Position numbers and translations under genes: made by a program | Notes under the pieces: generated by a model | The model's input: only the letters and a program-made list of their open reading frames with translations | What the model was told of the DNA's origin: nothing | The model's database searches: none | Origin: Verrucomicrobiota bacterium | GTDB lineage: Bacteria; Verrucomicrobiota; Verrucomicrobiia; Opitutales; UBA2995 | Direction of reading: 5' to 3' | DNA: 42,166 nt | Assembly (NCBI GenBank): GCA_027622555.1 | Contig: JAQBYJ010000043.1 | Span: 1 to 42,166 of the forward strand | Shown: positions 24,527 through 31,660 of the stretch, in pieces | Layout of the letters: every line of letters begins with the position of its first letter | Numbering within the stretch: position 1 is the stretch's first letter

Positions 24527-26383
24527 TCAGTCTTTCTTATTGAGGAGAGAAATTTGCTCACTCAGTTGAAGGGGTGTCGGATGGTCAAAAATCAAGGAAA
24601 GCGGAAAATTGACCTGGATCAGTTTACTGATCCGGTTCCTGATCTTCGTAGCGAGAAGAGAGTGTCCGCCCAAATCAAAAAAACTATCTGTCTCAGACAC
24701 AGGACCACAATGAAGGACTTCTTCAAAAATAGTTGCGATGGCTGAAACATCGGATTGCCCGTTCGATGGCCGCACAATTTCAGTTTTCTGAGATAGATTC
24801 TGAACCAAAGTTTTTCTATCCAACTTTCCACTTAAAGTGTGTGGAAGATCCTTCATTGGCTCAAATGTACTAGGAATCATTATTGCTGGAAGCTGATTCG
24901 AGAGATACGGTTTTAGCTCATTTGCGAGAGCTTCGATAGCTCCAGGCGCTGGAACGTAGTAAGCATGTAATCGGGAATCATTCGGTCCATGCTCTAGTAA
25001 AACTACCGCAGCTTCACGAATATCCCGACGGCGATTCAGGAGTGACTCGATTTCGCCAACCTCAATTCGATAGCCACGAAGTTGAATCTGATGATCTATT
25101 CTTCCTAAAAATTCAATAGTGCCGTCCGGATGGTATTTCGCCAAGTCTCCAGTCTTGTATAAGCGCTCGCCACGGCCTTCCGGCAATGGATTCGTGATAA
25201 AGGTTTCCTCGGTAAGCTCGGGCAGGTTTTGATACCCTTCCGCCAGACAAACACCACTCAGATAAATTTCTCCCACTATTCCGATTCCCACGGGTTCATG
25301 ATCTTTATCCAATAGATAAACCTTGGTGTTAGATACGGGGTTCCCAATTCGTATGGGCTTCGCACCCGGATAGCTTTTCCAAACGATGGAGTTTACACTG
25401 GTTTCAGTTAAGCCGTACCAATTATGGAGCTCAGCGTCCAAAGTGGCGTGAAATTTATCATTAATTTCTTCGGTGAGTGCTTCGCCGCCTGCAAACACAA
25501 GTTTAAGGGAGTTGCACTCAGAAATCTGGGGTAGATCGAGTAACGCTCGAAGCATAGACGGAACCGTGGAGTAATGAGTCACATTCTTTTCGAGAATGGT
25601 ATTTAGAATATACTCAATGTTCCGTTGCCCTCCTCGATGCGCTACGACTATGGTGCCTCCGTTCAACAATGGCCAGAAAACCTCTGCCATGGAATTATCG
25701 AAAGAAATGGAAGCGGATTGCATCGACCTGTCTCCTGACACCATTCCATAAGCTTCCTGAATCCAATGCATCAGATTAATAATTCCACGCCTTGGCATTC
25801 TAACGCCCTTCGGATTTCCGGTAGAACCCGAAGTGTAAAGGATGTACATCAGGTCGTCCGCCGTTGCAGTAATTGGAAACGCTTTTTGGGTGGCATCGAA
25901 ATCCATCCAGTTTATTTCATCAACGAAAATTCGCTCAACTGAACAGTCGGTCAAAGCCTGGTTAATCCCAGAATGACTCAACAACAGCTTCGCTCCGGAA
26001 TCCTCCAACTGAAACTGTAGCCGTGATTCAGGGTTGTCTGGCTCCAAAGGCACAAAAGCGGACCCCACCTTAAGCACAGCAAACACAGAAATCAGGTGCT
26101 CAATCGATCGATAAAAACACAGACCTACGACATCACCGGACACCAATCCCGAGGCCTGAAGTCTGAATGCCAAATAATCCGCCCGACGATTTAATTCGCC
26201 ATAGGTTATGGTTTCGTCACCACAAATCACCGCCACAGCCTTTGGGGTTTTAGAGACTTGGACTTCAAAAAGCTGTTCAATGGTGAGATCCGCAGGATAA
26301 GAACGGTCCGTTTTGTTCCATTCCACTAAAATTTTTTGCCTTTCAACAGCATCTAACATCCGGTTCGTTTCCCACAAAAACAA
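24527..26383 (-). CDS. Free-standing NRPS adenylation-carrier (A-PCP) didomain
   Basis: The 618-residue protein contains a full amino-acid adenylation domain (about 30-530) with A3 'LYTSGSTGNPKGV', A5 'NWYGLTETS', A7 'YKTGDLAKYHPDG', A8 'GRIDHQIQLRGYRIEVGEIE' and the A10 lysine Lys520. A peptidyl carrier domain (about 545-612) follows, with phosphopantetheine Ser575 in D-L-G-G-H-S-L. There is no condensation, reductase or thioesterase domain. Aligned by eye to GrsA, the pocket residues read D229, N230, A233, S272, V296, A298, W322, V330, N331, K520. The first Asp indicates an alpha-amino acid; I do not recognise the code. Met9 (26359) is an alternative start. The divergent gene 88 bp away is a PLP decarboxylase, so the pair may make or modify an amine-derived small molecule. 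Confidence 0.92.
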   Translation of the reverse strand: MFLWETNRMLDAVERQKILVEWNKTDRSYPADLTIEQLFEVQVSKTPKAVAVICGDETITYGELNRRADYLAFRLQASGLVSGDVVGLCFYRSIEHLISVFAVLKVGSAFVPLEPDNPESRLQFQLEDSGAKLLLSHSGINQALTDCSVERIFVDEINWMDFDATQKAFPITATADDLMYILYTSGSTGNPKGVRMPRRGIINLMHWIQEAYGMVSGDRSMQSASISFDNSMAEVFWPLLNGGTIVVAHRGGQRNIEYILNTILEKNVTHYSTVPSMLRALLDLPQISECNSLKLVFAGGEALTEEINDKFHATLDAELHNWYGLTETSVNSIVWKSYPGAKPIRIGNPVSNTKVYLLDKDHEPVGIGIVGEIYLSGVCLAEGYQNLPELTEETFITNPLPEGRGERLYKTGDLAKYHPDGTIEFLGRIDHQIQLRGYRIEVGEIESLLNRRRDIREAAVVLLEHGPNDSRLHAYYVPAPGAIEALANELKPYLSNQLPAIMIPSTFEPMKDLPHTLSGKLDRKTLVQNLSQKTEIVRPSNGQSDVSAIATIFEEVLHCGPVSETDSFFDLGGHSLLATKIRNRISKLIQVNFPLSLIFDHPTPLQLSEQISLLNKKD

Positions 26384-26471
26384 CAGATATACAAGTGCTC
26401 GTTTTTAATGGTTCGCTCACTTGATCTTCCCGCCTTAATGCAATACTCATGTTAGGAAAATAATCACGGGC
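26384..26471. promoter_or_regulatory. Shared divergent promoter region of NRPS didomain and decarboxylase
   Basis: These 88 bp separate two divergent starts and probably contain overlapping promoters, which would link expression of both genes. TTGATC at 26421-26426 is a fair -35 candidate for the decarboxylase, but the matching -10 (near 26444) is poor. No clear operator is visible. Confidence 0.35.
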
Positions 26472-27983
26472 ATGCCGCAAGACCAATCCAACCAGCAATT
26501 AAAAGATAGACATTCTCCTTTGGAAATGTCGGGAGATGAGTTCCGCAAGGCGGGACATCAACTGGTGGACGAAATCGCCAATTTCCTTGAATCACTTCCT
26601 ACACGAAAAGTTGTAGAGACGAAGTCAGTTTCGGAAGTCCAGGCTTTGGTTGGAAATGAGCCATTGCCTACCAAAGGAGTTGATACTTCACAGCTGCTGA
26701 AAGAAACCACCCAGTTGCTCGTTGATCATTCCCTCTTCAACGGACATCCCCGCTTCTGGGGATACGTTACCTCTTCAGCTGCTCCGATTGGCATTCTCGG
26801 CGACTTCCTGGCATCAGCCGTAAATCAGAATTTAGGGGCCTGGCAGCTTTCGCCGGTTGCTACCGAAATCGAAGCTCAGACGATTCGCTGGATCGCCGAG
26901 CTCATTGGTTACAATACCGATTGTGGTGGCCTGATGGTGAGTGGTGGAAATATGGCAAATTTTGTTGGCTTTCTCGCAGGTCGTAAATCCAGGACTCCCT
27001 GGGACATTCGTAAAGAAGGCATCCAGAAAAAGGACAAGGCCCTGCGCGTTTACTGCTCCGATGCGACGCATACCTGGGTCCATAAAGCTGCCGATCTTTT
27101 TGGCCTGGGGACAGACGCCATTCGTTGGATTCCCAGTGACCTCGACCAACACATGGACCTGGCCAAATTGGAAGAACAGATCCGGGCCGACATTCGCTTA
27201 GGTTTTATTCCATTGTTGGTAGCAGCCTCTGCAGGCACAGTAGCTACCGGGGCTGTTGATCCGATCAACGCGATTGCGGATCTTTGCGAAGAGCACAACT
27301 TGTGGTTACACGTCGACGGAGCTTATGGAGCGATGGCGGCGGCATTGCCTGAAGCCAGTGAAGATTTGAAGGCGATTAGCCGGGCTGACTCGGTTGCACT
27401 GGACCCACACAAGTGGCTCTACTCTCCTCTGGAAGCTGGCTGCACCCTCGTTAAGAACAGGCAGGATCTGCACGATACTTTTGCGTTCCATCCGGACTAT
27501 TATAAATTTAATCTGGAAGGCGACCAAGCTCCCACCAACTACTACGAACTGGGGCTGCAAAACTCCCGCGGATTTCGAGCACTCAAGGTATGGTTGGCGT
27601 TTAAACACGTAGGTGGACCTGCGTTTGTCGAGACCATCAGACAGGACATCGCGCTGGCACAAGCCATGTTAAAAATTATTTCTGATCATGAAGAACTGGA
27701 AACCTTCACCTGTCACTTAAGTATCACCACGTTCCGGTTTGTCCCCAAAGATCTACAGGAGAAAAAAGACGAACAACTCAACTACTTAAACGAGCTCAAC
27801 GAAAAACTGCTCAACCAACTTCAGGAAGAAGGAGAGGTCTTTGTTTCGAACGCCGTCTTACAGGGCACTTATGCTTTACGGGCCTGTATTGTAAATTTCA
27901 GAACAACTCTGAAAGAAATCGAAAAACTTCCCGGGATTGTAACGCGAATTGGTCAGGAGTTGGATGGGAAGATGAGGAGGTAA
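26472..27983 (+). CDS. PLP-dependent amino-acid decarboxylase, group II (aromatic-L-amino-acid/tyrosine-decarboxylase-like)
   Basis: The 503-residue enzyme is a group II PLP decarboxylase. Visible landmarks are 'NGHPRFWGYVTSS' (90-102), 'SGGNMANF' (157-164), the His-containing 'SDATHTWVHKA' (196-206) that stacks on the cofactor ring, 'ASAGTVATGAVDP', Asp282 in 'WLHVDGAYGA', and Lys314 in D-P-H-K-W that forms the Schiff base. The length and order match the aromatic-amino-acid decarboxylase branch rather than glutamate decarboxylase, but the substrate cannot be read off. It should release CO2 from an amino acid to give an amine in the cytoplasm. It is divergently paired with the NRPS didomain, which suggests the amine or its parent amino acid is used there. 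The stop lies two bases before a tandem repeat. Confidence 0.9.
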   Translation: MPQDQSNQQLKDRHSPLEMSGDEFRKAGHQLVDEIANFLESLPTRKVVETKSVSEVQALVGNEPLPTKGVDTSQLLKETTQLLVDHSLFNGHPRFWGYVTSSAAPIGILGDFLASAVNQNLGAWQLSPVATEIEAQTIRWIAELIGYNTDCGGLMVSGGNMANFVGFLAGRKSRTPWDIRKEGIQKKDKALRVYCSDATHTWVHKAADLFGLGTDAIRWIPSDLDQHMDLAKLEEQIRADIRLGFIPLLVAASAGTVATGAVDPINAIADLCEEHNLWLHVDGAYGAMAAALPEASEDLKAISRADSVALDPHKWLYSPLEAGCTLVKNRQDLHDTFAFHPDYYKFNLEGDQAPTNYYELGLQNSRGFRALKVWLAFKHVGGPAFVETIRQDIALAQAMLKIISDHEELETFTCHLSITTFRFVPKDLQEKKDEQLNYLNELNEKLLNQLQEEGEVFVSNAVLQGTYALRACIVNFRTTLKEIEKLPGIVTRIGQELDGKMRR

Positions 27984-27985
27984 AC

Positions 27986-28041
27986 GGTGTCAGGTGTCAG
28001 GCGTCAGGTGTCAGGTGTCAGGTGTCAGGTGTCAGGTGTCA
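27986..28041. repeat. Tandem 7-bp repeat, eight copies of GGTGTCA
   Basis: Eight head-to-tail heptamers run for 56 bp immediately after the decarboxylase stop; only the third differs (GGCGTCA). It is a microsatellite-like array liable to copy-number change, outside any coding region. Confidence 0.95.
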
Positions 28042-28072
28042 AAAGACGTTCCGAAGCCATTTGATTGTCAAG

Positions 28073-28145
28073 GTGTATGAGCAAGCTTGCTCGCGACCTG
28101 GAAGTTCTCTGATATACAAATCGCGGACAAGCTTGTTCCTGTAAG
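28073..28145. repeat. REP-like dispersed repeat with perfect GAGCAAGCTTGCTC palindrome
   Basis: A 14-bp perfect palindrome (28079-28092) is followed by CGCGA; after a spacer, TCGCGGACAAGCTTGTTCCTG gives a second, related arm. It belongs to the same family as 4-67 and 20929-20996. Confidence 0.7.
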
Positions 28146-28166
28146 AAGGAGAATCGAAAAGACAGA

Positions 28167-28220
28167 GCCAAGCTGGGGCTTGGCGTTCCCAGGAGGATCG
28201 GGGGATTAACCCCCTCCTAC
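28167..28220. repeat. Second repeat class (GCTGGGGCTTGGCGTTCCCAGG) plus G5/C5 hairpin
   Basis: GCCAAGC-TGGG-GCTTGGC forms a perfect 7-bp stem, followed by GTTCCCAGG, which can pair with the CTGGG in an alternative fold. A GGGGG-ATTAA-CCCCC hairpin (28200-28214) comes next and ends in CTCCTACA. Related copies are at 31593-31620 and 35775-35804. It lies directly beyond the stop of the sulfatase gene at 28226 and may shape that mRNA 3' end. Confidence 0.7.
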
Positions 28221-28225
28221 AGCGT

Positions 28226-29791
28226 TTATTCCTTCGCGATCGGCGGACCCCAACGTTGCTTCTGGGTGACATCAATAATCACTTCCGTGTCATTCGCCTG
28301 CGCTGGTCCAGGACGGCTTGTTCCGCGGGCAACCAGGGTTCGAATACGTTCGTCCAACTGCTTTAGTTTCTCCGGATGCCTGGTGGCCACGTTCGTCGTT
28401 TCGGCAATATCCTCTTCAAGATTGTAGAGCTCAACAATACGCGGTTTTCCCCGGGAAGCATTTAAGTTCTCGGATTCATTCCGGTAGACAATTTTCCAGG
28501 GTCCTTCCAATAGGGTGAACTCCCCCGCAGTAGAGTGCGCAATCACATGATCTCTCTCTGGCTCGACCTCACTATCGAAAAGTGAGCTTAAAAAACTAAT
28601 GCTGTCTTCAGCGGCCTCCTGCGGGAGGACCGTACCTAAAATCTCGGCACAGGTTGCAAAAATATCTACTAAACTCAAAGCCTGACCGCGCTCCGCTCCG
28701 GCCTCAATTTTCCCAGGCCAGCGAACCATAAACGGCTCACGGTGTCCGCCTTCCCAGATTTGGCTTTTGTGACCGCGGTAAGGACCACTCGGATAATGTT
28801 CCGCCTCCAACAAGGTTTCCCAGCCGGTATAATGCGAGTGCCCGTTGTCGGCGGTAAAAATAACCAGAGTATTATCAGCAATCCCGGCATCCTCGATCGC
28901 TTGAATTACCTGACCTGCCGACCAGTCCGTTTCCATTACAAAATCGGCAACAGGCGCAATATCACTTTTCCCTTTAAAATTCGCCGAAGGAACGACGGGC
29001 TCGTGAGGAGAGGTTTGGGAGAAGAAAAGAAAAAATGGTTCATCCTGGTCGGCCTTTTCGTGAATGAATTGGACTGCCCGTTTCGTGATCTCTGGCAAGA
29101 TCTGATCCCACTGCCAGCCGGGAGCGATTGGATTCCCGTCGAATCCTTGGGGCATCACCGTACCTTCATTGGGATCCCACTTGTAGCGGTCGGTGGGTTG
29201 AACAACCACCCGGTCATTCTCAATAAAAGTAAAAGGAGGAAAATTGGGCACATGCGTTCCAAAGTAGTAATCGAATCCACGCGCCGTAGGTCCATCGGCG
29301 ATTGGCTGGGTGTAATCCCATTCTTTTTCCTGCAGAACATTGCGAACCTCTTCGCGTGTGCTCGGCTGGGCTCCAGCCCAATTCCAACCGAGGTGCCATT
29401 TTCCGATCAGTCCGGTATCGTAACCTTGCTGCTGCAACAACAATGGCAAGGTAAGTCGGCCCTCCTCAATTAGCGGAGGCTCGTAAGCCGCCTGCACCCA
29501 TTCCTGTAAACTGGAGCGCCAGGCATAGCGACCGGTCATCAAACCATAGCGCGTAGGAGTGCAACAGGCCGAGCCGCTGTGCGCATTCGTAAAACGCATT
29601 GCCTCAGCTGAGAACGCATCGAGGTAAGGCGTAGCAATTTTGTTATCCGGGTAATGTGCCTGGATATCGCCTATTCCAAAATCATCAGCAAGGATGATAA
29701 CTATATTCGGACGTTGTTGCGTTTTCTTACTTGAGCATCCCTGGAATAAAAATCCGATGGTTAAGCAGCTAAGTAGAAGTCGAATAAACAT
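28226..29791 (-). CDS. Lipoprotein sulfatase (arylsulfatase-like), paralog A
   Basis: The 521-residue enzyme has a lipoprotein signal (lipobox GFLFQGC19) and a full type I sulfatase domain: metal-site 'ILADDFGIGDIQ', formylglycine site Cys77 in C-T-P-T-R with 'YGLMTGRYAW', 'GLIGKWHLGWNW' with the catalytic Lys-His pair, and 'FTADNGHS'. The residue before Cys77 is also Cys. It is very similar over most of its length to the next gene (for example 'HVPNFPPFTFIENDRVV' is identical in both), so the two arose by tandem duplication. It lies last in a co-directional cluster with a PL10 lyase. Membrane anchoring suggests action on oligosaccharides at or just under the outer membrane. Substrate unknown. 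Confidence 0.93.
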   Translation of the reverse strand: MFIRLLLSCLTIGFLFQGCSSKKTQQRPNIVIILADDFGIGDIQAHYPDNKIATPYLDAFSAEAMRFTNAHSGSACCTPTRYGLMTGRYAWRSSLQEWVQAAYEPPLIEEGRLTLPLLLQQQGYDTGLIGKWHLGWNWAGAQPSTREEVRNVLQEKEWDYTQPIADGPTARGFDYYFGTHVPNFPPFTFIENDRVVVQPTDRYKWDPNEGTVMPQGFDGNPIAPGWQWDQILPEITKRAVQFIHEKADQDEPFFLFFSQTSPHEPVVPSANFKGKSDIAPVADFVMETDWSAGQVIQAIEDAGIADNTLVIFTADNGHSHYTGWETLLEAEHYPSGPYRGHKSQIWEGGHREPFMVRWPGKIEAGAERGQALSLVDIFATCAEILGTVLPQEAAEDSISFLSSLFDSEVEPERDHVIAHSTAGEFTLLEGPWKIVYRNESENLNASRGKPRIVELYNLEEDIAETTNVATRHPEKLKQLDERIRTLVARGTSRPGPAQANDTEVIIDVTQKQRWGPPIAKE

Positions 29792-29882
29792 AAGTATTTA
29801 ATTGTTGGCCACGAAAGTGCCAGGATCAATCACGGATTTTTATTTCGATTTCATGCTCCTACATTTTAAATCTCATCGCTAC

Positions 29883-31499
29883 TCAATCCTCAATTGGTGG
29901 TGCCCAACGCATTTGTTGGGTCACATTGAAAATGACCTCGGTATCGTTCGATTGATCCGGACCCTCCCGGCTGGTTCCTCGGGCGACCACCGCTTTTAAT
30001 TTATCACTCAGGCCTTTGGCTATCTGCGGTTCCTTTTCGACCAGATTGTTTGCCTCGGCAATGTCGTCCTCAAGATTATAGAGCTCGACGATACGAGGTT
30101 TGCCCCGGGACTGATTTAGATTGGCATGCTCATTTTTAAAAACGATTTTCCAAGGTCCTTCCATATAGGCAAATTCTCCATCGACCGAATGGGCCACCAC
30201 ATGATCTCGATGAGGGTTGTTGTTGTTTCCTAATAGCGTAGATAAAAAGCTGAAGCTGTCTTCGGCTGCGTCATCGGGAAGATTTTTTTCCAGAAGTTCC
30301 GCACAGGTGGCGAACACATCGTTCAAACTGAGAATATCGCTCGTCGCCTGACCAGCTGCTATACGTTTTGGCCATCTTGCCAAAAAGGGAACACGGTGTC
30401 CACCCTCCCAGATGTCTCCCTTGCGGCCACGAAAGGGTCCGCTCGGAGAGTGACCGGCATTGATGAGTTCATTCCATTCCTGAGGAGCGTGCCCGTTGTC
30501 GGTAGTAAATATCACAAGGGTATTGTCCGAAACACCTGCGTCCTCCAGCGCCTGAATCAGCTGCCCCGCGGACCAATCCGTTTGCATGACCCAATCAGCG
30601 GCGTGCGCAATTCCGCTTTCCCCTTTGAACTGCGCAGTAGGCACAATGGGTGTGTGAGGAGAGGTCATAGGAAAATATAAAAAGAATGGCTCATCTTGCC
30701 CTGCCTGGTCATGGATGTATTGCACAGCCCGCTCTGTGATCTTCGGCAAAATTTGATCGAAGCGCCAATCGGGTGCCATGGGATTCCCATCAAATTGAGC
30801 CGGCATGAAGGTGCCATCGTCGGCAGAGTATTTAAACCGCGAAGTCGGTTGCTCCACAACCCGGTCGTTTTCAATAAAAGTAAACGGAGGGAAATTGGGC
30901 ACATGCGTACCGAAGTAATAATCGAATCCACGGGTGGTTGGTCCATTGGAAATCGGCTTGGTGTAATCCCATTCCCTCGTTCGCAAACCGTTTTTTTCTT
31001 CCTCCATTGTACTCGGCTGGGGTCCTGCCCAATTCCAACCCAAATGCCATTTTCCGATACACGCGGTAGCATAACCTTGCTGTTGCAAGAACTTGGGAAG
31101 CGTGAGCCGATCTTCCGCAATCAACGGCGGCTCGTAACAGGCCAACACCCATTCCTGCAACCGCGTTCGCCAAGCATACCGCCCCGTCAGCAATCCATAC
31201 CGTGTTGGCGAACAAACCGCCGATCCTGTGTGCGCATTCGTAAACCACATGGATTGTTCTGTGAACCGATCGAGGAAGGGAGTCGGTATTTTGTTATCCG
31301 GGAAATGCGCCTGGATATCCCCCACCCCGAAATCATCGGCCAGGATGATTACGATGTTGGGCTTGTCCTGCGTGTCCCGTCGAAGCCCCTGGGCGGAGTC
31401 GGAAGCCTGTCGAATGGGACCTAATTGGGTTTCCTTTTCCCCGCAACCGCATAGAAAGAAACCGAGAACGAAAATAATCAAAAGACTGTTTAGCTTCAT
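29883..31499 (-). CDS. Lipoprotein sulfatase (arylsulfatase-like), paralog B
   Basis: The 538-residue paralog of the preceding entry has a lipobox (FFLCGC19), an extra 25-residue linker before the domain, and formylglycine Cys96 in C-S-P-T-R ('YGLLTGRYAW'). The metal and catalytic motifs 'ILADDFGVGDIQ', 'CIGKWHLGWNW' and 'FTTDNGHA' are intact. Differences from paralog A cluster around the Cys (VCSPTR versus CCTPTR) and in the loop after DNGH, where A has 'SHYTGWETLLEAEHYPSGPYRGHKSQIWEGG' and B has a shorter, different loop; these lie near the substrate pocket, so the two may act on different positions or chain lengths. The gene is 91 bp upstream of paralog A and 161 bp downstream of the unknown protein gene at 31661. 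Confidence 0.93.
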   Translation of the reverse strand: MKLNSLLIIFVLGFFLCGCGEKETQLGPIRQASDSAQGLRRDTQDKPNIVIILADDFGVGDIQAHFPDNKIPTPFLDRFTEQSMWFTNAHTGSAVCSPTRYGLLTGRYAWRTRLQEWVLACYEPPLIAEDRLTLPKFLQQQGYATACIGKWHLGWNWAGPQPSTMEEEKNGLRTREWDYTKPISNGPTTRGFDYYFGTHVPNFPPFTFIENDRVVEQPTSRFKYSADDGTFMPAQFDGNPMAPDWRFDQILPKITERAVQYIHDQAGQDEPFFLYFPMTSPHTPIVPTAQFKGESGIAHAADWVMQTDWSAGQLIQALEDAGVSDNTLVIFTTDNGHAPQEWNELINAGHSPSGPFRGRKGDIWEGGHRVPFLARWPKRIAAGQATSDILSLNDVFATCAELLEKNLPDDAAEDSFSFLSTLLGNNNNPHRDHVVAHSVDGEFAYMEGPWKIVFKNEHANLNQSRGKPRIVELYNLEDDIAEANNLVEKEPQIAKGLSDKLKAVVARGTSREGPDQSNDTEVIFNVTQQMRWAPPIED

Positions 31500-31550
31500 C
31501 GAATAATATTTTGTTTATGAATTCAGTAAATCTGCGGATCCCCATCTCGC

Positions 31551-31647
31551 ACCTGTACAAGCAAACTGTTGTTCGCGACTCATAAAAAAATTGCCACGCT
31601 GGGGCTTGGCGTTCCCAGGGATGTCGCGATGAAAATTGCTCCTACAT
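31551..31647. repeat. Composite dispersed repeat: GCTGGGG unit inside REP-like arms
   Basis: REP-like ends (CTGTACAAGC...TTCGCGAC on the left, TCGCGATG...GCTCCTACA on the right) flank a copy of GCTGGGGCTTGGCGTTCCCAGG (31598-31619). The same order is seen at 28073-28220, so the two classes travel or evolve together. The unit sits just after the stop of the gene at 31661. Confidence 0.65.
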
Positions 31648-31660
31648 AATTAAAGTGTCC

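Noticed and set aside
27986-28041. Possible CRISPR-like array
   Set aside because: The units are 7 bp with no spacers, so this is a simple tandem repeat; no cas gene is nearby.
28742-29473. Long plus-strand open frame of 243 codons opposite the sulfatase gene (and a 242-codon counterpart at 30696-31424)
   Set aside because: Both are antisense shadows of conserved sulfatase sequence. They arise at corresponding places because the two sulfatases are paralogs.
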